Below, in pieces: positions 37,206-45,413 of a stretch of 64,000 bases of DNA. The notes under the pieces are model-generated. The model ran no database searches. It was given only the letters and a program-made list of their open reading frames with translations, and was not told the origin of the DNA. Origin of the DNA: Pseudomonadota bacterium (GTDB lineage: Bacteria > Pseudomonadota > Gammaproteobacteria > Burkholderiales > Burkholderiaceae_B); assembly GCA_023423975.1 (NCBI GenBank), contig JAFAEO010000068.1:1-64000 (forward strand). The letters are read 5' to 3'. Made by a program: the position numbers and the translations under genes. Numbering within the stretch: the stretch's first letter is position 1; every line of letters begins with the position of its first letter.

Positions 37206-38357
37206 CTATGCGCAGGCCTGGGCATAGGCGCTGAGGGCCTTTTTTAAATCCTGGATAATCAGGTCCGGGTCTTCCAATCCTGCCGATAATCGGATGATGG
37301 CCTGGTCCGTTCTCGGAAACACTCTGTCGCGCTGCATTTGCGCCGGATAGAATGCGATCAGACTGTGTACGCCGCCCCAACTGGCACCAAGTACAAGATG
37401 CTCCAGCGCAGCGAAAAATGCGCGATACGCCTGTTCATTGTCCTGGTTGAGCGTAAATGAAAACAGGCAGCCACCCGGCCCGAAATCGCGCTTCCATACT
37501 TCGTGCCCCTTGTCACCGGGAAGGCAGGGAAACAGCATGTCCCTGACTTCGGGCTGTTGCTGCAGCCATGTCGCAATGGCCATGGCATTCTCACTCTGCC
37601 GGCGGTACCTGATCTCGAAGGTTTCCAGCCCGCGCAATACCAGAAAACAATCATCGGGACTGGTTTGCAGCCCCATAATGCTCTGCGTCTCACGTAACTG
37701 TGCAAATTGCTGGGCATCATTGGTACTGACGGCGCCAAGCAGCAAGTCGGAATGGCCGCCGAAAAACTTGGTTGCGGCTTCGACACATAAATCAATGCCA
37801 TGCTCCAGCGGGCGAAGGCCCAGCGGCGAGGCCCAGGTATTGTCCATCATAGTCATCACACCGTGTTTTTTGGCTGTAGCCACAATTGCCGGGATATCGG
37901 GCATTTCCATGGTGACCGTTCCTGGCGCCTCGGCGCAGATCATCTTCGTATTGGGCCTGATAAAACGCGCTATTTCATGTCCAATAGCGGGCGGATAATA
38001 TTCAACCTCGACCCCCAGGCGGGCCAGCCATTTTTCTGCATAGGTTTTCAGGGCACCATAGCTTGCTGCCGATATAAGCAAATGGTCTCCACCCTGAACA
38101 AATGCCATCACGGCAAGACATAATGCGGCCTGTCCGGATGGCGTCACCGCGCAGTGGCGGCCACCTTCAAGGCGCGCGATATCCTGTTCCAGCAAACGGG
38201 CGGTTGGCGTGCCCGTGATGCCATAACTAAAGCCGTCAGGTTGCCGCGCTTTTCTGTGTACGAAGGATTCAACATCGTCAAAAACAACAGTGGAGGCGCG
38301 CCAGACCGGGGCCGACAGGCTTGCAAATGCTTCGTTCGCTTGGTAATACTTCTTCAT
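37206..38357 (-). CDS. PLP-dependent C-S lyase, cystathionine beta-lyase-like
   Basis: 383 residues of the Cys/Met-metabolism PLP family. The PLP Lys is K197 in ATKFFGGHSD; SGQAALCLA near 74 and APGTVTMEMPDIPAI near 144 are phosphate- and ring-binding segments. It would cleave cystathionine or another S-conjugate to a thiol, pyruvate and ammonia. It lies 130 bases upstream of the receptor gene on the same strand, likely in one transcription unit with the transporter. The upstream 233-base gap (38358-38590) should carry the promoter. Confidence 0.88.
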   Translation of the reverse strand: MKKYYQANEAFASLSAPVWRASTVVFDDVESFVHRKARQPDGFSYGITGTPTARLLEQDIARLEGGRHCAVTPSGQAALCLAVMAFVQGGDHLLISAASYGALKTYAEKWLARLGVEVEYYPPAIGHEIARFIRPNTKMICAEAPGTVTMEMPDIPAIVATAKKHGVMTMMDNTWASPLGLRPLEHGIDLCVEAATKFFGGHSDLLLGAVSTNDAQQFAQLRETQSIMGLQTSPDDCFLVLRGLETFEIRYRRQSENAMAIATWLQQQPEVRDMLFPCLPGDKGHEVWKRDFGPGGCLFSFTLNQDNEQAYRAFFAALEHLVLGASWGGVHSLIAFYPAQMQRDRVFPRTDQAIIRLSAGLEDPDLIIQDLKKALSAYAQACA

Positions 38358-38590
38358 GGTAGTCAGAACTCAAATGGGGAAAGTCTGGTCAGTGTTGCAG
38401 AAGTTGATACCAGCGGCTACGCCTATAATTATTGACTCTATAAGTAAAACTTAAGTACTGCCGGGAAGCTGTCTTTGTTGCCCGCCAAAAACCGGCAATG
38501 CCCTGCACCTGACAATCACCACGTGGCCGGGCCCATTCTCTCTAGTTTTTTTTCTATAAAAACCGCATAAGCAGCGATCAAGTATCCATG

Positions 38591-39922
38591 TCACCCATAA
38601 GACATGACGCAATGCCTGACCCGCTCCAATGCCAACTGTAATACGTCCAGCGTGACCGACCCAAGCGCCAGGCGAATTGCATGCGGCACATGGACGGTGG
38701 TCGCAAATGGCTCTGCCGTTGATACGGAAATCTGTTCTCGCATGAGCGCCATTGCGATCTGATCTGCGCGTACCTCTTCTGCCAGGGGAATCCACAGGAA
38801 ATAGGATGAAGGATGGCCCACGCACGAAATACCCGCCAGGATCTTGCGGGCCATGGCCTGGCGGTATTGTGCGTCTTCGCGTTTCTCGCGTTCAAGCTGT
38901 AAGACGGTGCCGTCACGAATCCAATCAATTGTCATGGCGGTCATCACACCCGGCGTACTCCAGGTTGTGGCGCGTATAGCCCGTTCCAGCGATGAAACAT
39001 GCGCAAGCGGCGCCGCCACCAGGCCCACGCGCAAACCAGCAGCCACATTTTTTGAAAACCCGGTGATGTAGATCGTAATATCCGGCGCCAGTTGGGCAAT
39101 AGGGGCAGGCGCGTCATCAACCAGAAAAGCGTAGGCGGCATCTTCGATGATAAGCAGGCTGTATTTACGCGCGACGGCAACCAGTTGCTGCCTGCGATTT
39201 TCACTCATGACCCAGCCTAGCGGGTTGTTCATAGTGGGCATGGTATAGACCGCCTTTATGCGGCGCGAGTGACACAGCTTTTCAAGCGCGGTAATATCCG
39301 GGCCATGATTGTCTGCCGGGATGGGCACCAGTTCCAGATGCAGCATCTGCGCTAGCACCCGAAAGCCGGGATAGGTCAAGGCATCGACGGCAACCACATC
39401 GCCCGGGTTCAGGCGTGCCATTACTGTGATGGCCAGGCCATCTTGCGCGCCGTTCACGATCAGGATCTGTCCGGCATCCACGGTAAGCCCGCGTTGCGCC
39501 AGATACTGCGCCATCACGGCCCGGTCGTGTGCTCTGCCGCCATAAGGCTGATAGCGCAACAGCGAAGCCAGGTCGCCCGACGTGGCCAGTTGCCGGAGCG
39601 CATTGCGCAACAATTCGGTCTGCTGTGGCAGCGAAGGGTAATTGAAATTAAGGTCTATCATGTCAGCGGCGACCACGTGCTGGTCCGTTCCCTGGCCGGG
39701 CGTGAGCGTGATGGCGCGCACATAGGTGCCGCGCCCGGTTTCGCCGCTGACCAGCCCCATGGCCTGCAGCTCTGCGTAGACGCGGGTTGCGGTTACCAGA
39801 GACATGCCTTCGCGCGCAGCCAGTTGCCTGTGGGTCGGCAGCCGGGTTCCCGGCGCTAACTGCCCTGCCTGGATTTGCTGCGCAAACCGGTCAACAACAG
39901 TTTTGTATCGCAGGCGGGCCAT
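38591..39922 (-). CDS. MocR-type regulator (GntR HTH plus aminotransferase domain)
   Basis: 443 residues from ATG at 39920-39922; a longer start at 39958 would put the operator palindrome inside the gene and is less likely. The GntR winged helix occupies about 1-70 (RLPTHRQLAAREGMSLVTATRVYAE) and the fold-type I aminotransferase domain the rest, with the PLP Lys in TGFSKNVAAG. MocR proteins sense amino acids or vitamin B6 forms. Divergent from the EamA exporter, which is the likely target. Confidence 0.9.
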   Translation of the reverse strand: MARLRYKTVVDRFAQQIQAGQLAPGTRLPTHRQLAAREGMSLVTATRVYAELQAMGLVSGETGRGTYVRAITLTPGQGTDQHVVAADMIDLNFNYPSLPQQTELLRNALRQLATSGDLASLLRYQPYGGRAHDRAVMAQYLAQRGLTVDAGQILIVNGAQDGLAITVMARLNPGDVVAVDALTYPGFRVLAQMLHLELVPIPADNHGPDITALEKLCHSRRIKAVYTMPTMNNPLGWVMSENRRQQLVAVARKYSLLIIEDAAYAFLVDDAPAPIAQLAPDITIYITGFSKNVAAGLRVGLVAAPLAHVSSLERAIRATTWSTPGVMTAMTIDWIRDGTVLQLEREKREDAQYRQAMARKILAGISCVGHPSSYFLWIPLAEEVRADQIAMALMREQISVSTAEPFATTVHVPHAIRLALGSVTLDVLQLALERVRHCVMSYG

Positions 39923-39935
39923 AAGCAGATGTATC

Positions 39936-39959
39936 CATGACAATAATTTGATTGTCATG
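39936..39959. promoter_or_regulatory. Perfect palindrome between mocR-like and eamA-like genes
   Basis: Nine-base arms CATGACAAT / ATTGTCATG around AATTTG, in the 137-base divergent gap, 13 bases upstream of the chosen mocR start. Symmetry and position fit the operator of the MocR regulator governing both genes. Confidence 0.65.
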
Positions 39960-40059
39960 ATTATAAGTTCTAAGATTGCATTTTGCCATTGCTCTCTCAC
40001 AACAATACCGAGCGCAATTGCAGGTGTGATAGATGACTGACGTTCAATCGGATGGATAA

Positions 40060-40938
40060 ATGAAACACGGAAATTGGCAGGCAAATACAGCAGGCGGCTG
40101 GCTCAATGGATTTCTGGGCGTGCTGATTTTCAGTGGTTCGCTGCCGGCAACCCGCGTGGCAGTACTGCAATTTGATCCGATATTTTTAACGGTCGCTCGT
40201 GCGACCATCGCCGGGGTGCTGGCGCTGATCATGCTGCTGATGTTCAGGCAAAAACGCCCGACACGGGCGCAGTTGGTCCCGCTGCTCATCGTGGCATTGG
40301 GTGTGGTGGTGGGATTCCCGCTACTGACGGCGCTGGCGCTGCAGCATATCACGTCGGCGCATTCCATTGTGTTTATCGGTCTGTTGCCGCTGGCCACGGC
40401 GGTGTTCGGCGTATTGCGGGGCGGCGAGCAGCCGCGCCCTGCCTTCTGGTTGTTTTCTGTCACAGGCAGCCTGCTGGTGGCAGGCTTTGCCTTGTCACAA
40501 GGCCTGAGCGCATCCCTGACCGGGGATTTGCTGATGCTTGCCGCCGTGCTTGTCTGCGGGCTGGGTTATGCAGAGGGCGCGGCGCTGTCCCGCAATCTGG
40601 GCGGCTGGCAGGTGATCTGCTGGGCGTTGCTGCTGTCTTTGCCTGCCATGCTGGTTCTCTCGCTGCTGACCATGCCGGATTCGTTCACCGGCATCGGCGC
40701 CCCCGCATGGGCAGGGTTGGCTTATGTGTCGCTGTTCAGCATGCTTATCGGCTTTGTGTTCTGGTATCGCGGCCTGGCCCAGGGCGGCATTGCTGCTGTC
40801 GGCCAGTTGCAATTGCTGCAACCTTTCTTCGGCCTGGCGCTGGCCGCAACGCTGCTGCACGAACCGGTTAGCATGCTGATGGTCGGCGTTACAGTCGCGG
40901 TCATTGCATGCGTTGCAGGGTCCAAGCGCTTTGCCTGA
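40060..40938 (+). CDS. EamA/DMT-family exporter
   Basis: 292 residues with ten hydrophobic segments in two EamA repeats (about 10-140 and 150-285; repeat markers RATIAGVLALIML and GIAAVGQLQLLQPFFGLALA). Members export amino acids or metabolites. Transcribed apart from the MocR regulator, a pairing often seen for exporters controlled by their own substrate. Confidence 0.88.
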   Translation: MKHGNWQANTAGGWLNGFLGVLIFSGSLPATRVAVLQFDPIFLTVARATIAGVLALIMLLMFRQKRPTRAQLVPLLIVALGVVVGFPLLTALALQHITSAHSIVFIGLLPLATAVFGVLRGGEQPRPAFWLFSVTGSLLVAGFALSQGLSASLTGDLLMLAAVLVCGLGYAEGAALSRNLGGWQVICWALLLSLPAMLVLSLLTMPDSFTGIGAPAWAGLAYVSLFSMLIGFVFWYRGLAQGGIAAVGQLQLLQPFFGLALAATLLHEPVSMLMVGVTVAVIACVAGSKRFA

Positions 40939-41031
40939 GACTGGTGCAGAATGGTCTGACCGTCTGCGGGGCGGTTGATTATGACCAATGCAACAGCACG
41001 CTAGCGTTGCTGCAGTCGCCACAATATTGAC

Positions 41032-41841
41032 CTACTCCTGTGGGCTACCCTGCTTCCAGTAATTACTGATACGCATCCGTGATTTATCAATACCCTTTTC
41101 TTCAAGCAGGTACTGGCTGATAGCCCGCATTTGCGCGGCCTGGCCACCGCCCCAGATATAACCTTCACCGGTCGGCAGCACGAAGGCGCGTACAGCGTCA
41201 GCCAGCGCTTGCTCCGGCTGCTGCTGTCGGTGCAGCCAAGTGATCTGCACATCGGCCTGTGTATGAAAGCGCTGTTCTTCGGTCGCGTTTTCCACCAGTG
41301 CAATCACATGGACTTTTGCGCCTTTGGGTAACTCTTCAAGACGCCGGCCGATGGCCGGCAATGCTGTTTCGTCGCCGATCAACAATTGCCAGTCAAAGTC
41401 TGGCGCCATGACAAATGAGCCGCGCGGCCCGGCCACAACCAGTTGATCACCCGCTGTGGCGCCTTCCACCCAGGTTGAAGCCGGCCCATCGCCATGCAGC
41501 ACAAAATCAATATCCAGCTCATTATCTGCGGGACGATAGCGCCGTGGTGTGTAATCGCGCGCTGGGGGACGCGCAACGCCTTCTGGAAACTGCGGTCCCG
41601 CCTCGGTGTTTACCGGAACGACGGGCTGGCCATCGGCTGGGAAAAACAGTTTCATATGATCATCGAACGAGGCGGAGATAAAGTCGCCAAGATCGGGACC
41701 ATGAAATGTGACGCGAACCATGCGCGGCGTCAGGCGCGTAACCCGCGCCACTTGCAACAGGCGGGCCTTGAGCGGGTGGCGTACGCGCTGGGGCGTATGT
41801 TCGGGGGGAATCGGAGTTTGCATCATTGTCAGGGTACTCAT
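41032..41841 (-). CDS. YqjH-like siderophore-interacting ferric reductase
   Basis: About 269 residues; the start is ATG at 41839-41841 or a few codons later, none with a good ribosome site. FAD-binding motif RDYTPRRY near residue 95, the SIP C-terminal domain with GDETALPAIGRRLEELP and a final NYWKQG. Enzymes of this family reduce ferric siderophores in the cytoplasm with NAD(P)H, releasing iron. It follows the PadR gene by 129 bases on the same strand, as yqjH is paired with yqjI. Confidence 0.87.
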   Translation of the reverse strand: MSTLTMMQTPIPPEHTPQRVRHPLKARLLQVARVTRLTPRMVRVTFHGPDLGDFISASFDDHMKLFFPADGQPVVPVNTEAGPQFPEGVARPPARDYTPRRYRPADNELDIDFVLHGDGPASTWVEGATAGDQLVVAGPRGSFVMAPDFDWQLLIGDETALPAIGRRLEELPKGAKVHVIALVENATEEQRFHTQADVQITWLHRQQQPEQALADAVRAFVLPTGEGYIWGGGQAAQMRAISQYLLEEKGIDKSRMRISNYWKQGSPQE

Positions 41842-41970
41842 AGGGTGAATCTGTTGAAAATGCCGTCGATAAACAGATAAACAGGGTTGGGCGCGCATCC
41901 AGGTGCGTGCATCTAACAGGCTCGCGTATTCAGGCGAGCGCAGTACCGCAGTGGCACTGATCAGTTGATC

Positions 41971-42552
41971 CTATCGCGGCGGTGTACAGGGCTGGTTGAT
42001 TTGCGCAATGGCGTTTTTCAGAATTGAGGTGATGCGCTTTTGCTCCTGCGGATCGGCGGCGCTTTTAAGCAGCAACGCCCGCTTCAGGGCCAGGCGCGCT
42101 GCCAGAAACTCTGGCAGCCAGCCGTCATTGCCGGAGGCATCGCTGTCAGCGGCCATCGCACCCTGGATGTACTTCATTTTGTTGGCCAGATGCACCAGCA
42201 TGGCCAGCAATTCCTCTGCCTGATCGCGGTGTTCATTCAGGAAAGCCAGACCCTCGGGCAACAAGGCATAGGATTTTTTATTGCTGCTGACCGTCACCGA
42301 GGCATAACCAATTTCCTGAATGTAGGTGAGCGCCGGATACACCATACCGGGACTGGGCTTCCAGTATCCGCCGGAACGGCTGTCCAGTTCCTTGACCAGT
42401 TCATAACCGTGACTGGGCTGCTTTTCAAGCAAAGCCAGCAACATAAGCTGCAGATCGTCCGATGAAAATTTACGGCCGCGGGTAAAATTCGCCTCGTGGC
42501 GATGCCGGCCAAGTTCGCGCGGGCGATGACCTGGCGATTTATCTTTTTTCAT
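41971..42552 (-). CDS. YqjI-like PadR-family repressor
   Basis: 193 residues. A basic, His-containing N-tail (about 1-28; HRPRELGRHRHE) precedes the PadR winged helix (KQPSHGYELVKELDSRSGGYWKPSPGMVYPAL, where the first block and the Tyr-Pro segment are family markers) and a C-terminal dimerising helix. In E. coli YqjI, a metal-binding N-tail senses nickel or iron and represses yqjH. The same order here plus a 20-base palindrome upstream supports the same role. Confidence 0.88.
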   Translation of the reverse strand: MKKDKSPGHRPRELGRHRHEANFTRGRKFSSDDLQLMLLALLEKQPSHGYELVKELDSRSGGYWKPSPGMVYPALTYIQEIGYASVTVSSNKKSYALLPEGLAFLNEHRDQAEELLAMLVHLANKMKYIQGAMAADSDASGNDGWLPEFLAARLALKRALLLKSAADPQEQKRITSILKNAIAQINQPCTPPR

Positions 42553-42566
42553 TTCTCTTCCTTGCT

Positions 42567-42586
42567 AATATATCGTACGATATATT
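42567..42586. promoter_or_regulatory. 20-base perfect palindrome upstream of padR-like gene
   Basis: Ten-base arms AATATATCGT / ACGATATATT with no spacer, centred 24 bases upstream of the padR start. Expected operator of the PadR repressor for its own gene and the reductase. Confidence 0.7.
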
Positions 42587-42773
42587 TTATGATCTTAACA
42601 GTCAAGTTAAAAATGAAAAGATATCAATTATTTTTCTGATGTTGCTAAGCTAGTGGTCGACGTTAAACAGCACTTGAGGAAACTGAGTACATGGCAATTT
42701 ATTTCATAAGTAATTAATTTTTAAAGATAAATGAAATAATCACATTACTTGCAGGATGGCCATAATTGATATA

Positions 42774-42792
42774 AATAATAAAAATCATTACT
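42774..42792. promoter_or_regulatory. Fur-box-like site before the TPR-sodA genes
   Basis: Against the classical 19-base Fur consensus (GATAATGATAATCATTATC) this site matches at 14 positions, including an intact ATCATTA half. It lies 40 bases before the first gene of the pair ending in sodA. Manganese superoxide dismutase genes are often Fur-repressed. Confidence 0.5.
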
Positions 42793-42831
42793 ATTTGCAT
42801 AAGCGATAAAAATGAATGCCATGGAGGCTTT

Positions 42832-43308
42832 ATGCTAAGCGAAATAAGGACCGAAGCACGCGCGCTGAACAGCCAGGATCATCTTGTACGCTGGCGTCAG
42901 GCCACGACAGATGGCAATGATGCGTTTGGCAGCGGCAGCTACAGGGAAGCGATCCGACACTATGATCTTGCCCTGACCATGGCCACAGATTTGTTTGGCC
43001 AGGTTGATGATGCCGATACCGCCGTTGCCGCCTATGTGATTGCCCATCACAATCTGGCCGATACTTACGAGCGTCTTGGCAGCGCAGCGTTACAACGCCT
43101 GCACCTGTGTCTGGCACACGAGAAACTGTGCGCCGCAATGAACGATCACACGCTGCCGCAAGCATGGCAAATGGCAGCCATGCATCACAGCCGTCGCACC
43201 TATGGTGAACTCACCCGTTTTCTGGGCCTGCACCCCAACGATAGGCAAGCGCAACTGGTGGCAAACCAGGGCGCGGCTGGCATCACACTTGACATAGCCG
43301 TGCATTAA
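42832..43308 (+). CDS. Small TPR-like protein upstream of sodA
   Basis: 158 residues, no signal or membrane segment. It is helical; GNDAFGSGSYREAIRHYDLAL at about 28-48 and the later AAYVIAHHNLADTYERLG are TPR-like. ATG at 42832 follows GGAGG. It ends 116 bases before sodA on the same strand and sits behind the Fur-like site, so it may be iron-regulated with sodA. Function unknown; His- and Cys-containing helices in the second half (LHLCLAHEKLC) could bind metal, but that is speculation. Confidence 0.75.
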   Translation: MLSEIRTEARALNSQDHLVRWRQATTDGNDAFGSGSYREAIRHYDLALTMATDLFGQVDDADTAVAAYVIAHHNLADTYERLGSAALQRLHLCLAHEKLCAAMNDHTLPQAWQMAAMHHSRRTYGELTRFLGLHPNDRQAQLVANQGAAGITLDIAVH

Positions 43309-43424
43309 CAGGCTTTCTCTTGCACTCCCGCCTGCGTAGGTTGAGCGCTCGCATTCGACTGGCACCCCCAATGGGAACTCAGCTTACCAATCCCTTTAAT
43401 ACAGAATTACATCAGGAGCACTTC

Positions 43425-44036
43425 ATGTCTTATACCCTTCCCCCTTTGCCTTACGCTTACGATGCACTCGAACCGAATATCGATGCGCAAACGATGGAAA
43501 TCCACTACACCAAGCACCATCAGACATATATCAACAACCTGAATGCCGCGCTGGAAGGAGCAAACCTGCCCAAGCCTGCCGTTGAGGAGTTGATTGCCGA
43601 TATCGACAAACTGCCCGAATCCGTGCGCGCGGCGGTACGCAATAACGGGGGCGGCCATGCCAATCACAGCCTGTTCTGGCAAGTGATGTCTGCAGAGGGC
43701 GGCGGGCAGCCCGATGGCGGTCTTGCGGCTGCCATTGACGCGAACCTGGGTGGCCTGGAAAAGTTCAAGGAAGCCTTCACCAAAGCCGCCATTTCCCGCT
43801 TCGGCAGCGGCTGGGCCTGGCTGAGCGTTACACCCGAAAAGAAACTGGTTGTGGAAAGCACAGCCAACCAGGACAGCCCGCTGATGACCGGCAACACGCC
43901 GATTCTGGGCCTGGATGTGTGGGAACATGCTTACTATCTGAAGTACCAGAACCGCCGGCCCGAATATATTGCAGCGTTCTACAATGTGGTCAACTGGCCC
44001 GAAGTAGCGCGCCGATATGAGGCTGCAATAGGCTGA
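43425..44036 (+). CDS. sodA: Manganese superoxide dismutase
   Basis: 203 residues from ATG at 43425 behind AGGAGC. Metal ligands are H27, H81, D164 and H168. The GGGHANHSLFW segment and Gln149 in ANQDSPL are the Mn-type signature; Fe-type enzymes carry the active-site Gln near residue 70 instead. Cytoplasmic enzyme that removes superoxide; expected under iron limitation when Fe-SOD is scarce. The TPR gene lies upstream. Confidence 0.95.
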   Translation: MSYTLPPLPYAYDALEPNIDAQTMEIHYTKHHQTYINNLNAALEGANLPKPAVEELIADIDKLPESVRAAVRNNGGGHANHSLFWQVMSAEGGGQPDGGLAAAIDANLGGLEKFKEAFTKAAISRFGSGWAWLSVTPEKKLVVESTANQDSPLMTGNTPILGLDVWEHAYYLKYQNRRPEYIAAFYNVVNWPEVARRYEAAIG

Positions 44037-44117
44037 GGCAATCGCTGAAAGGTCGGGGCTTGCGTAAGTAAATACGTTTGTTGATCGCTCATAGTCCGCT
44101 AGCGGTCAACGGCTTAT

Positions 44118-45080
44118 TCATTCCCTGACCATGGTTAACTGGGCCTGGAGCGCCAGACGGCCCGTATCAGTCGTTATATCACAGGTGACATGAGCCAGAT
44201 TGCGTCCCCGATTAAGAATGCGGCTGCTTGCGCTCAATGTGCCCTCAGTACCCGGACGAATGAAATTGGCGTTGATTTCAAGGATTCGCCATCCTGGCGT
44301 TACCGTTGCCAGGCTGGTGCTGATCGCAAGCCCAAGCAGTATCCCACCCTGTACATGGCCAACGCGATTGCCAATATGTAAACCACAATGGATCTCACCC
44401 GTGGCTGTGTCGCCTTGCCCTGTGGGTGTCAACTCCCAGAATTTCTCTGTAAAAGTGATTTGGCTGTCACCATCGTCACCGCTGGCTTTCAGTGCTCGCT
44501 GATAGGCGCGTTCTTCTGGGCCGGTCAGCTCATTGATATCGAGCAGGTCCACCTTTTCCAAAGACCCGTGACGAGGTTCCGCTTGCGCGGGTTTATCAGT
44601 CGGACGATCCAGGACGGCAAAACTTGCTTCTGCAAAACATATGTCCGTCTCTCCCGAAAAAATGGTCACCGCACTGTTCCTGATCGCGATCGTATTTACG
44701 TCCGATTGAAACCGGGCATGGCTTTTGGCCGCAAGGGGCTGTGCACCAGAGTTGCCCGTAAACGTAAGTTTGGCGCTGATAGTGGCCAGTCTGGACTCAA
44801 ATCCCACATGCCCACGAATGGCTGCTGCCAGCGCAACATCGGCCAGGATGCACAGGGCAACCGGTAGCGGCTGGCCGTTGCGGTCAATATTGCTATCCAG
44901 ATCCATTGTCAGCGTTGCCTCGTTGTGGCTAACGGATTCATATGCAATGCCCAAATAGTAGCCGGGAAGGTGCCAGCCGACAATGCGCTGCAGACTTAAG
45001 GCCTGCAAAACACGTAATACATTCGGATCAGGCGCGATGGTATCGCCGGGGGATTGGGTCTGGGTTTGGGTCGGGTGCAT
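44118..45080 (-). CDS. Tandem hot-dog thioesterase (PaaI-like)
   Basis: 320 residues containing two hot-dog domains (about 40-160 and 215-318). Both have the short helix and HVGFESRLATISAKLTFTG / GHVQGGILLGLAISTSLATV segments; the second keeps the HxxGG-like acid-thioesterase motif (GHVQGG). It would hydrolyse an acyl-CoA, or act as a dehydratase-like binder. Alone between convergent sodA and divergent gcd. Confidence 0.75.
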   Translation of the reverse strand: MHPTQTQTQSPGDTIAPDPNVLRVLQALSLQRIVGWHLPGYYLGIAYESVSHNEATLTMDLDSNIDRNGQPLPVALCILADVALAAAIRGHVGFESRLATISAKLTFTGNSGAQPLAAKSHARFQSDVNTIAIRNSAVTIFSGETDICFAEASFAVLDRPTDKPAQAEPRHGSLEKVDLLDINELTGPEERAYQRALKASGDDGDSQITFTEKFWELTPTGQGDTATGEIHCGLHIGNRVGHVQGGILLGLAISTSLATVTPGWRILEINANFIRPGTEGTLSASSRILNRGRNLAHVTCDITTDTGRLALQAQLTMVRE

Positions 45081-45413
45081 ATGTCAATTGAATTGAACAG
45101 GAAAGTATTGGCAGGCGCATTGTCTTTGCATAGACGGCCATTTTACACGGCCTGCTGAATGCACCCATTAACGCCACTTAAAGCCGGCTAAATCCCGCGC
45201 ATGCCAAGCGCACTTGAGGCTTCACACAAGGGCACGCCTGCCCAGGCAAAATGAGCGAGGGACACTGTCCATCATTTTTCTAAATTTTTTTTGATAGAAA
45301 AACCCCGACTATCACAATTCAGCCATCCCAAAAACTATCACAATCGTCATAGTCTTATATAAGATATATAATATACGAATTGATTCGCTATTAATAATGT
45401 GGGGAGATAAGAA
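45081..45413. promoter_or_regulatory. gcd promoter region with direct repeats
   Basis: 333 bases between divergent genes. ACTATCACAAT occurs twice in direct orientation (45308-45318 and 45334-45344), 26 bases apart, and GACTAT / ATAGTC (45307, 45349) adds an inverted pair. A TATAAT at 45367-45372 is a good -10; the sequence 17 bases upstream is only a 4/6 match to TTGACA. The repeats may bind an activator of gcd. Confidence 0.5.

Noticed and set aside
41000..41010. ACGCTAGCGT palindrome between eamA and the ferric reductase gene, with a similar CCGCTAGCGG near 44096
   Set aside because: Both are short, in convergent gaps, and the shared core CGCTAGCG is common enough to arise by chance.
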